Source: an uncultured Desulfomonile sp.
GTDB lineage: Bacteria; Desulfobacterota; Desulfomonilia; Desulfomonilales; Desulfomonilaceae
DNA length: 6,422 nucleotides
Reading direction: 5' to 3'
NCBI GenBank assembly: GCA_937915285.1
Contig: CALDNG010000001.1
Location: forward strand, 1 to 6,422
The position numbers and the translations under genes were made by a program. The first letter of the stretch is position 1; every line of letters begins with the position of its first letter. The notes below the pieces were generated by a model. The model did not search any database. It was not told where the DNA came from and saw nothing but the letters and a program-made list of their open reading frames with translations. Shown piece by piece: positions 1-6,422 of this stretch.

Positions 1-1
1 T

Positions 2-1231
2 GCCGCGTCGAAATATCCCAAAGCATTCAGCCTGTTGGAATCCGCTTTCCGCCCAGGAGAATACGTTATTCTTTTCGATGTTTCCTGTGATGGAGTCGCC
101 GTAAACCTACTGAATGAGAAGAGACTTGTAAAATCGGGGTTTGTTGACTGGAAGGAATCCGAATTAAATGAGGCTGTAATAAAATTCAGAGCGCCTTTGG
201 AAACCTTGGGGTTTACAAACTTTGACCATCAGTTGGGCCAAATGATTTATGACAGACTTCTAAGAGGAGTCATGGATGCAATACCAAAAGGAGCCCCTGT
301 CATAATTGTTCCTGATGGTTCTCTGGCCCTACTGCCTTTTGAGGCTCTTGTTACAGGTGGATCAGCTAAATGGCAAAAAGGGGCTTTCGGTTTTCCCTAT
401 CCCGACGGTCTCAATTTCCTCTGGGATGATCACCCCATCTCTTACTACCAGTCACTGACGGTCATGACTCTTTCCCGAAAATACGGACGTGGGGATTCCC
501 TTGGAAACGCCATAGTGGTGATCGCTGATCCGGTTTTTGAGATGAATGACAAACGGGCTCAAGGCGAAACTGGCGGCAGAATCAGCTCCAGTGACAAGGA
601 CCGCTCAATAGACCTGATGCAGACGATCGAAGATTCCACTCATGGAAAATTCAAATTCAACAGGCTGGAAGGAACCGCTGTTCTCGCTGAAAATCTCGGG
701 AAAATGTTTGGCCGGAATTCCTTGATCCTGGAAGGGATGAAAGCCAACAAGTCCGATTTTATGACCAAAGTGGCTCCGGAAATCAAGAAGTTCGATAACC
801 TGGTCTTTGCGACTCATGGGGCCGTGAGTTCCGGGATTCCAGGGCTCATGGAACCTTTCCTGGCTCTAACCATGGCTCCACCGGGCACTGACGGTTTCCT
901 TAAAATGTCAGACATCCTGACACTCAGCATGAACTCTGATGTTGTAGCGTTAACTGCATGCCAGACAGCCCTGGGTAAGGACATTTCCGGTGAGGGAGTT
1001 CTGAGCATGGGTCGTGCATTCCAGTATGCCGGGGCAAAATCCGTCCTCATGACCTTGTGGGAGGTTGAGGAGGCTTCCGCCATTAAACTGACCGAGCGTT
1101 TTTTCCAACACAGAAAAGACGGGAAGAGTAAACTGGAGGCTCTACAGTCCGCCAGGGAGGATGTTAAAAAGGAAGGCTACAGGCATCCATATTTCTGGAG
1201 CGCTTTCATACTGGTGGGGGAGACAGACTAG
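2..1231 (+). CDS. CHAT-domain (caspase-like) protein, 3' part, truncated by the left window edge
   Basis: The reading frame is open from the first full codon (position 2) to the TAG at 1229-1231, giving 409 visible residues. The true start lies outside the window. A TTG at 35 is in frame, but the 11 preceding codons (ASKYPKAFSLL) read as normal protein and there is no clear ribosome site, so it is not taken as the start. The protein matches the CHAT family (clan CD, caspase/separase-like fold, usually C-terminal to TPR repeats). It has the N-terminal motif VPDGSLALLPFEAL (about 311-352), a GT-A-EN segment near 670, the catalytic-type His in FATHG (codon 815-817), the catalytic-type Cys in LTACQTALG (codon 959-961), the GEGVLSMGRAFQYAGA helix, and the terminal HPYFWSAFILVG. 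Both dyad residues are present, so it is probably an active cysteine peptidase, but the substrate is unknown. Upstream TPR repeats are expected from the family but not seen here. The gene converges on the sensor kinase, so they do not share an operon. Family assignment is firm; proteolytic activity is inferred. Confidence 0.9.
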   Translation, partial: AASKYPKAFSLLESAFRPGEYVILFDVSCDGVAVNLLNEKRLVKSGFVDWKESELNEAVIKFRAPLETLGFTNFDHQLGQMIYDRLLRGVMDAIPKGAPVIIVPDGSLALLPFEALVTGGSAKWQKGAFGFPYPDGLNFLWDDHPISYYQSLTVMTLSRKYGRGDSLGNAIVVIADPVFEMNDKRAQGETGGRISSSDKDRSIDLMQTIEDSTHGKFKFNRLEGTAVLAENLGKMFGRNSLILEGMKANKSDFMTKVAPEIKKFDNLVFATHGAVSSGIPGLMEPFLALTMAPPGTDGFLKMSDILTLSMNSDVVALTACQTALGKDISGEGVLSMGRAFQYAGAKSVLMTLWEVEEASAIKLTERFFQHRKDGKSKLEALQSAREDVKKEGYRHPYFWSAFILVGETD

Positions 1232-1397
1232 GTCGGCAGCTTTAGCTATCTATCCAACAATTTTGATGTTTAGACTACTATTTTCAGGCGTTTAGCATTA
1301 ATAGGTGTAGGGCCTGTAGTTCATTATCCATCTTTTGAAAGTGGTCGGAGTGGTGAGAGTCATCACAAATTAAGCGAGAAGAAGCTAAATTTTGAAT
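1232..1397. other. convergent intergenic gap between the CHAT gene and the hybrid kinase gene
   Basis: These 166 bases separate two genes that end towards each other. The stretch is AT-richer than the genes and I see no coding potential in it. It would be expected to hold terminators for both transcripts, but there is no classic GC-rich hairpin followed by a long U-run in either direction. The best local fold is the 7-bp hairpin listed separately. A second, weaker fold (TTAAGC at 1370-1375 with GCTAA at 1384-1388, one bulged base) is followed by TTTT on the + strand and lies next to the kinase stop codon. Confidence 0.7.
1350..1366 (+). terminator. short hairpin, weak terminator candidate for the CHAT gene
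   Basis: GTGGTGA (1350-1356), a GAG loop and TCATCAC (1360-1366) form a 7-bp stem with one G-U wobble when read on the + strand. On the - strand the wobble becomes an A-C mismatch, so the fold suits a + strand transcript better. It lies about 120 bases after the CHAT stop codon. It is followed by AAATTAAG rather than a U-run, so intrinsic termination is doubtful; it could instead be a 3' end stabilising stem or chance. Confidence 0.2.
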
Positions 1398-4300
1398 TCA
1401 CTCGGCATCCAGAACCTCTCGAACCGCTTTCAGGGTTTCTATTCGCGAGAAGGGCTTGTTGATTGAGCCCTTTGCCCCAATAGCCATGGTGTCAGCTATG
1501 GGCCCATCAGCCATGAATCCGCTTGCAATTATTACTTTGGCGGATTGATTGATTTTCAGGAGTCCCCGCAGGCATTCCTGTCCACCCATCACGGGCATCA
1601 TCAGGTCCAGGAGAACCAAATCAATTTCATTATGCCTTAACCGGTAAATTTCCAGAGCCTCTTTGCCATCACGAGCTTCAATTACCTTATAGCCAGCCTT
1701 TGTGAGAGTTCTGCTCATTAATTCCCGAATAACCTGTTCATCGTCCACAACCAGAATGGTTTCAGTTCCTCCTGATGATGGGGCATCATCTTCTGTGACT
1801 CCGCCTGATCTGGCCTCAAGCTCCATAACAGGAAAATATATCTTGAATCTGGTTCCCTTTCCGGGTTCACTTTCACATACGATCTGGCCTTGATGCTGAT
1901 TTACTATTCCATGGACTACAGCGAGTCCAAGACCTGTCCCTTTACCCACCATCTTTGTAGTAAAGAAAGGTTCAAATATGTGTTCCATGGTAGAGCGATC
2001 CATGCCATCTCCTGTATCGGAAACCGTCAGGAGAACATAATTCCCAGGCTTGACATGAAGATGCTCAGTAGCAACAGGATCGTCCAATGTGGCATTGGTC
2101 GTTTCAAATGTCAGATTTCCACCACCCGGCATGGCGTCCCTGGCGTTCACCGCAAGGTTTATGAGGACTTGATCTACTCCCGTCGGATCAGCGTTGATCA
2201 CTGGTAGCCTTTCCTCTAAAATCAATTCAATGTTTATGTCCTTAGGCATGGTACGCTCCAGCATTTGGCGTACGCCTGTGATATGCTGATTCATATCCAA
2301 AGGTTGAGGCCTGTATTCGCTTTTTCTGCTGAAAATCATGAGTCCCCGTACCAGATCTGCTCCTCGTTGAGCGGCCTCATTGATTTTTCTGAAATGCTCC
2401 TTGTTGGTATCTGAAGAACTCCTGTCCGATAGACCTATATCGGAGAATCCAAGCACTATTTGGAGAATGTTGTTGAAGTCGTGAGCTATCCCACCTGCCA
2501 GGATTCCTACTGCTTCCATCCTCTGGGCCTGGAAAAGTTGTTCTTGGAGGGTTTCTCTTTGCTTGGCTTCCTTCACACGATCCGAGATGTCGCGGGCTAT
2601 GGTCGAATAACCAATGATCTTTCCAGCGGCATCGACAATTGAAGAAAAAGTCAGTGATACCGGAAATTCTTCGCCATTACGTCTTTTCCGGACGGTTTCC
2701 ACGTTCTGCAACAGCTTCCCGCTTCTGAGTTGTTCAAGCAACAGCAAAAGCTCGTCTTTAAAGTCATCCGGAACCAAAATCATGATGGATTTGCCAAGAA
2801 CCTCTTGTTCTTTATATCCGTAGATTCTCTCTGCCCCTTTATTCCAACTCGATATGATACCGTCCAGTGTCTTTCCAATAATTGCGTCATCCGAAGAATC
2901 GACGATTGCAGCAAATCTCAAATTTTTTTCTTCCGCCAGTTTAACTTCAGTAATATCTTCAGAAATCCCCAACAGGAATTTCGCCGAACCGTCTGCGTCA
3001 ATGATTGGAATTTTTTTTGTACGCAGAATTCGTTTACCTTTATTCTTTGTCAATATCTCCTCTTCAGCAATTTCTAACAACTTTCCATCGTTCAATACTG
3101 CCCTGTCTCTGTAGACAAAAAAGTCTGCCTGTTCCTTTGGAAAGAAGTCATAATCATTCTTTCCCAACAGTTCATCCCGTGAATAGCCCAGTAGCTGTTC
3201 CCCAGCTTTGTTGAATCGAATGAACCGTAGTTCTGAGGCGTCTTTAACAAAAATCATGTTCGGTATATTTTCCAGTATCTGATTAAGAAAGTCTTCACTC
3301 TTCCTGAGCGAATCTTCAGCTTTATTTCGTTCGGTGATGTCATGGAAGATCTCGAGCTTGGAGACGGAACCGTCATTGTTTTTGAGAGGGGTGTCAAAAA
3401 GTTCATAGGTCTTTCCCGTTTTTTCGGAGTACCACTCCCAAGTGACCGATTCTCCGTTGAAAACCTCTTTGTTCTTACACCACGGACATGGCTCCGTGCG
3501 GTCGTGGAAATATTCATGACATTTTCGGTCCCCTACCTCCCCAAAACTTGCCTCTAAAACGGGATTTACATACTCTATGTCGAAGGAAGCATTGACTATA
3601 TACACGCCATCCTTCATGGAATGGAGTATTCCCCTGAGTTTATCTTTCTCAGCCTGAAGGCTCTCTTGGCCCCTTATTCGCGCCGTGATGTCCCGGTTGC
3701 TCCCTCGCCTACCTATCAACTCTCCATTCTCTTTACGCACAGGTTGGCAGACATGACCAATCCATCGTACTTGACCATCACGTCGAATGATTCGGAAATC
3801 ATTCTCCCCAGAGGCTTCCGGGTAAACTTTTCTCATGCTATGAAAGTGCTTCAAGGTTTCAGAGCGGTCATCAGGATGGACAATTCTTGTCATCAAATCT
3901 GGATCGTCGAGGAATTCCTGGGCTGAGTAGCCGGTTATGCGTTGACATGAAGGCGAGCAGTATAGGAAGTTTCCATTTGAATCTACCCAATATTCCCAAC
4001 CATATGTAAAATCTGCGACTGTTCTGTAACGCTCTTCACTCTGACGAAGTCTTTCTTCAAAGAGTTTCCGTTCCTGTATATCCAAATGGGTCCCGAGCAT
4101 GCGAAGAGGTTTACCGGAATTGTCGAATTCCAAAACCTTTCCAGTGGTGAGAATCCATTTCCATTCGCCTGATTTGCTCAATAGCCTGTGTTCTATCTCA
4201 TAGACCGGCAGATCACCCCTCAGATATCCGTCCAACACTTCCATTACCCGGGCCTTGTCTTCAGGGTGCACACGATCGGACCAGGCTTCGATCCTGTTTT

Positions 4301-5429
4301 CAAGCTCTCCCTCTGAATAACCAAGTTGGTTCAGCCAGTATTTGTCCTGATACAAATCTCCAGTATCAATGCGCCAGTCCCAGATGCCAATGATTCCTCC
4401 TTCAATGGCTATCTCAAAACGCTGCTGGATTTCGTAACGTAGCATCTCAGAACGCTTGCGCTCGGTAATATCCTCCACTACGGCAATGTGAAAGGTGGGA
4501 GTCTCACCCACATGCCACATAGGAGACACTGTGAGATTTACCCACACGATGGTTCCTTTCTTGTGGAAGTACCTCTTTTCCAGGGAAAATTCTCTGACCT
4601 TTCCATCCAGCAGCAGTTTCATGTTTTCAAGATCGGCATCCAGATCATCTGGGTGGGTGATATCCTGAAAAGTCAACTCTTCCATCTCTTCACGGGTATA
4701 GCCGACAATGTCACAATGACGCTGGTTAATTTTGACGAACCGGCCGGTGAACGAATCAATTTGCGCAACCCCTACCGCCGCTTGCTCAAAAATGGCCCGG
4801 AACAGGGCTTCACGATCACTTAGTACTGCTTCTGCTTTCTCCCGAAGGGCAATCTCTTTTCTTGCTCTCACTAATCCATTCGTCAGACCGTTGATAGCAA
4901 TGGTGGTTGGTAGCAAGACAAGGACGAACCAGCCTATTTCTATTAGAAAAACTGCACGAGGCGGCATGAGATAGTACTGGACGGGACCATGGCCTAGTTC
5001 CTCCAGGATGGTCATCACGAAACATGCTGCTATGCTTAATCCAGCAACGATATAAGTGGAGCGTGTTCCCAATAACACGGCGGACATGACTGTGATAGCC
5101 AGATAAAAACCTGTCATAGAGCTATTGACTCCACCGGCGAACCACACGGTGACGGTAAAAATCGACCAGAATCCCGCTATCAGCCACATGCTTCCATTTC
5201 GAATTCCATAATTCTTGGCAATAACTCTTGAAACAACTAAAACCAGGATGAGAGCGCCTGTTGTAATTGCTGAAGCGGTTTTTCTTATGAATACGAAAGC
5301 AACGCCAAACAGAATTAGACCGACAAAAATAGCTAAACCTAATGAAATTGCGTTGAATATTTCCGGCGTGCCGATTCCGTCATCTGTATGGCTGGAAGAC
5401 CGAAGGGAAAAGGGATCTAAAGGATACAT
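1398..5429 (-). CDS. membrane-bound hybrid sensor histidine kinase with six PAS domains and a C-terminal receiver
   Basis: This complete gene encodes 1343 residues, starting with ATG at 5427-5429 behind a good ribosome site. Six hydrophobic segments (roughly residues 27-48, 53-70, 81-99, 105-121, 125-143, 158-180) anchor the N-terminus in the inner membrane. A helical linker (about 185-205) then leads to six PAS domains at about 206-325, 335-453, 465-582, 598-700, 712-828 and 838-950, most ending in a D-I-T/S-type signature such as EDITERKR. The DHp domain follows, with phosphoacceptor His983 in GGIAHDFNN. The ATPase domain has N-box Asn1095, G1 Asp1138 (SDTGDGM) and G2 GKGTGLGL (1162-1169). 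The receiver (about 1222-1343) has acidic pair Asp1229/Asp1230, phosphoacceptor Asp1275, Ser1303 and Lys1325, so every key catalytic residue is present. By family logic it senses signals through the membrane and PAS modules, autophosphorylates His983 and passes phosphate to Asp1275 and then probably to an unseen Hpt or regulator. PAS 4 carries an unusual cysteine motif. The signal and target are unknown. Confidence 0.95.
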   Translation of the reverse strand: MYPLDPFSLRSSSHTDDGIGTPEIFNAISLGLAIFVGLILFGVAFVFIRKTASAITTGALILVLVVSRVIAKNYGIRNGSMWLIAGFWSIFTVTVWFAGGVNSSMTGFYLAITVMSAVLLGTRSTYIVAGLSIAACFVMTILEELGHGPVQYYLMPPRAVFLIEIGWFVLVLLPTTIAINGLTNGLVRARKEIALREKAEAVLSDREALFRAIFEQAAVGVAQIDSFTGRFVKINQRHCDIVGYTREEMEELTFQDITHPDDLDADLENMKLLLDGKVREFSLEKRYFHKKGTIVWVNLTVSPMWHVGETPTFHIAVVEDITERKRSEMLRYEIQQRFEIAIEGGIIGIWDWRIDTGDLYQDKYWLNQLGYSEGELENRIEAWSDRVHPEDKARVMEVLDGYLRGDLPVYEIEHRLLSKSGEWKWILTTGKVLEFDNSGKPLRMLGTHLDIQERKLFEERLRQSEERYRTVADFTYGWEYWVDSNGNFLYCSPSCQRITGYSAQEFLDDPDLMTRIVHPDDRSETLKHFHSMRKVYPEASGENDFRIIRRDGQVRWIGHVCQPVRKENGELIGRRGSNRDITARIRGQESLQAEKDKLRGILHSMKDGVYIVNASFDIEYVNPVLEASFGEVGDRKCHEYFHDRTEPCPWCKNKEVFNGESVTWEWYSEKTGKTYELFDTPLKNNDGSVSKLEIFHDITERNKAEDSLRKSEDFLNQILENIPNMIFVKDASELRFIRFNKAGEQLLGYSRDELLGKNDYDFFPKEQADFFVYRDRAVLNDGKLLEIAEEEILTKNKGKRILRTKKIPIIDADGSAKFLLGISEDITEVKLAEEKNLRFAAIVDSSDDAIIGKTLDGIISSWNKGAERIYGYKEQEVLGKSIMILVPDDFKDELLLLLEQLRSGKLLQNVETVRKRRNGEEFPVSLTFSSIVDAAGKIIGYSTIARDISDRVKEAKQRETLQEQLFQAQRMEAVGILAGGIAHDFNNILQIVLGFSDIGLSDRSSSDTNKEHFRKINEAAQRGADLVRGLMIFSRKSEYRPQPLDMNQHITGVRQMLERTMPKDINIELILEERLPVINADPTGVDQVLINLAVNARDAMPGGGNLTFETTNATLDDPVATEHLHVKPGNYVLLTVSDTGDGMDRSTMEHIFEPFFTTKMVGKGTGLGLAVVHGIVNQHQGQIVCESEPGKGTRFKIYFPVMELEARSGGVTEDDAPSSGGTETILVVDDEQVIRELMSRTLTKAGYKVIEARDGKEALEIYRLRHNEIDLVLLDLMMPVMGGQECLRGLLKINQSAKVIIASGFMADGPIADTMAIGAKGSINKPFSRIETLKAVREVLDAE

Positions 5430-5438
5430 ATCTATAGA

Positions 5439-5447
5439 CCTCTCCTT
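5439..5447 (-). promoter_or_regulatory. ribosome binding site of the six-PAS hybrid kinase
   Basis: On the - strand the sequence AAGGAGAGG lies 9 bases before the ATG at 5427-5429. This strong Shine-Dalgarno match supports that ATG as the start. The same frame continues upstream to a TAA at 5484-5486 without a better-placed start codon. Confidence 0.8.
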
Positions 5448-5476
5448 GCTGGTTGATGAATGAACTGAGCAATGAC

Positions 5477-5493
5477 TGATCTGTTATTGATCT
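5477..5493. repeat. tandem TGATCT hexamers 11 bp apart in the gap between the two kinase genes
   Basis: TGATCT occurs at 5477-5482 and again at 5488-5493, so the two copies lie one helical turn apart on the same DNA face. This is a spacing used by many response regulators that bind direct repeats. The repeat lies in the 86-bp gap (5430-5515) between the two co-oriented kinase genes, about 50 bases upstream of the downstream kinase's start. I see no convincing -35/-10 pair or terminator in this gap, so a regulatory role is only a possibility and the short repeat may be chance. Confidence 0.2.
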
Positions 5494-5515
5494 TAGGTAA
5501 CAACAATAGGGAAAT

Positions 5516-6422
5516 TCAAAATATTGCCCAGTCTCCGAGAACATTTCTTACAACCTTCAAAACCTCATGAGGCCCGAAAGGCTTGTAGATTGCCGCTTTG
5601 GCTCCCGCAGAAATAAGGTCTCTGGCAGTAGTTTCACCCTGGTAACCACTGACTACGACAATCTTCAGTGAGGGGTTTATAGCCAGAAGTTCTGTTAGAC
5701 ACCTTTCTCCTCCCATTACAGGCATGATTAAATCCAGCAAGACCATAGAGATTTCCTCTCTTTGCTGGTTGTATAATTCAAGCGCCTCTTGACCATTTGC
5801 AGCAAGAATTACCTTGTAGTTTGCCTTTTCAAGAATTTGTTGGCACATATCTCGAACAACATCGTCGTCATCCACCAATAGTATTGTCTCCGAACCTCCC
5901 AAGGCCAGAACCTGGGTTCTTGGTTCCTCAATTTCAACATCGGAGTCTATTGCCGGAAAATAAACATGGAATTTAGTTCCATGCCCCTGTTCACTCTTAC
6001 AAATAATGAAACCTTCATGTTGTTTTACGATTCCGTGAACTACTGAAAGCCCCAAGCCTGTTCCTTTCCCCAAACTTTTTGTTGTATAAAAAGGCTCAAA
6101 CATGTGGGACATAGTCTCCTGACTCATTCCTGATCCATTGTCAGTCACCGTCAATAACACGTATGGTCCTGTATGAGACTCGGACATCAATCTAGCCATA
6201 TCTGCATCTATAGAGATGTTGGCCGTTTCAAAGGTCAGTTCTCCTCCGTCAGGCATTGCGTCTCTAGCATTAACAGCAAGGTTCATCAGGACTTGGTCTA
6301 TCTGGGTCGGATCGGCGTTTAACCTTAGAAGAGTGTCAGACAAAACAAGCCTGATGTTGATCATCTTTGGAATTGTTCGTTCCAGCATCTTGCGCAGGTC
6401 GCTGATCCGACGATTGAGATCC
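5516..6422 (-). CDS. hybrid sensor histidine kinase, C-terminal part (ATPase domain plus receiver), truncated by the right window edge
   Basis: The frame is open from the right edge to the TGA at 5516-5518, giving 301 visible residues. The ATG at 6386-6388 is internal: the codons before it (DLNRRISDLRK) continue the alignment to the paralogous kinase, which reads straight through the same MLERT-PK motif. Numbered from that Met, the ATPase domain shows N-box Asn40 (NLAVNARDAMP), G1 Asp83 (TDNGSGM) and G2 GKGTGLGL (107-114). The receiver (about 166-286) shows Asp173/Asp174, phosphoacceptor Asp219 (LLDLIMP), Ser247 and Lys269. The DHp domain with its His and any sensor domains lie outside the window. 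The visible part looks over half identical by eye to the C-terminus of the downstream kinase, including the linker length. It lies 86 bp upstream of that gene on the same strand, so the two may form an operon. Kinase and receiver function is firm by family; the signal is unknown. Confidence 0.93.
   Translation of the reverse strand, partial: DLNRRISDLRKMLERTIPKMINIRLVLSDTLLRLNADPTQIDQVLMNLAVNARDAMPDGGELTFETANISIDADMARLMSESHTGPYVLLTVTDNGSGMSQETMSHMFEPFYTTKSLGKGTGLGLSVVHGIVKQHEGFIICKSEQGHGTKFHVYFPAIDSDVEIEEPRTQVLALGGSETILLVDDDDVVRDMCQQILEKANYKVILAANGQEALELYNQQREEISMVLLDLIMPVMGGERCLTELLAINPSLKIVVVSGYQGETTARDLISAGAKAAIYKPFGPHEVLKVVRNVLGDWAIF

Noticed and set aside
35..37. TTG as the start codon of the CHAT gene
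   Set aside because: The frame stays open to the left edge, the codons before it read as normal protein, and CHAT domains normally follow an N-terminal TPR region.
605..1083. Two - strand open frames opposite the CHAT gene
   Set aside because: They lie wholly inside the conserved CHAT coding region, have no recognisable motifs and are antisense shadows.
2..1231. Link of the CHAT protein to a type III-E CRISPR system
   Set aside because: No CRISPR repeats or Cas genes are present in this window, and the only visible neighbours are convergent kinases.
3477..3491. CPWC as a c-type haem attachment site
   Set aside because: The residue after CPWC is Lys, not the His required for CxxCH, and the domain is on the cytoplasmic side.
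2580..4814. A LOV (flavin photosensor) domain among the PAS domains
   Set aside because: None of the six has the GxNCRFLQ-type motif needed for a flavin-cysteine adduct.
1702..5463. Many + strand open frames of 60-115 codons opposite the kinase, and two shorter - strand ones in another frame
   Set aside because: The kinase frame is continuous with conserved motifs along its full length; the others show no family motifs or supported starts.
6386..6388. ATG as the start codon of the right-hand kinase
   Set aside because: The frame continues to the right edge and the same MLERT segment sits deep inside the paralogous kinase (residue 1057), just before its ATPase domain.

Overview
The window looks like chromosomal DNA from an environmental, probably anaerobic, Gram-negative bacterium. 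Large membrane-anchored hybrid histidine kinases with many PAS domains, an H-box of the type GGIAHDFNNIL and a C-terminal receiver are very common in Deltaproteobacteria/Desulfobacterota (Desulfomonile- or Syntrophobacter-like organisms). TPR-CHAT proteins are also frequent there. This assignment is inferred from gene style only; no taxonomic marker gene is present.

Layout. At the left edge, on the + strand, is the 3' part of a gene for a CHAT-domain (caspase-like) protein with an apparently intact His/Cys dyad, ending at 1231. It faces, across a 166-bp convergent gap, a complete 1343-residue hybrid sensor kinase on the - strand (5429 down to 1398). The kinase order is six membrane helices, six PAS domains, a DHp/HisKA domain, an ATPase domain and a receiver. 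Upstream of it (86 bp, same strand) lies the 3' end of a second hybrid kinase (ATPase domain plus receiver), cut by the right edge. Its visible part is clearly paralogous to the C-terminus of the first kinase.

Working together. The two kinases are co-oriented and may be co-transcribed, with the truncated one first. Both end in a receiver and carry no DNA-binding or enzymatic output, so each probably passes phosphate onward through an Hpt protein or a separate regulator, or uses its receiver to tune its own kinase. No such partner is visible here. The CHAT gene is convergent with the kinases, so nothing in the sequence ties it to them functionally.

No mobile element, RNA gene or CRISPR array was seen. 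The most noteworthy details are the three-cysteine C-x10-C-x2-C motif inside the fourth PAS domain, the unassigned six-helix sensor region, the tandem kinase paralogy, and the intact CHAT protease-like dyad. I do not see convincing evidence for a wholly new system in this window.
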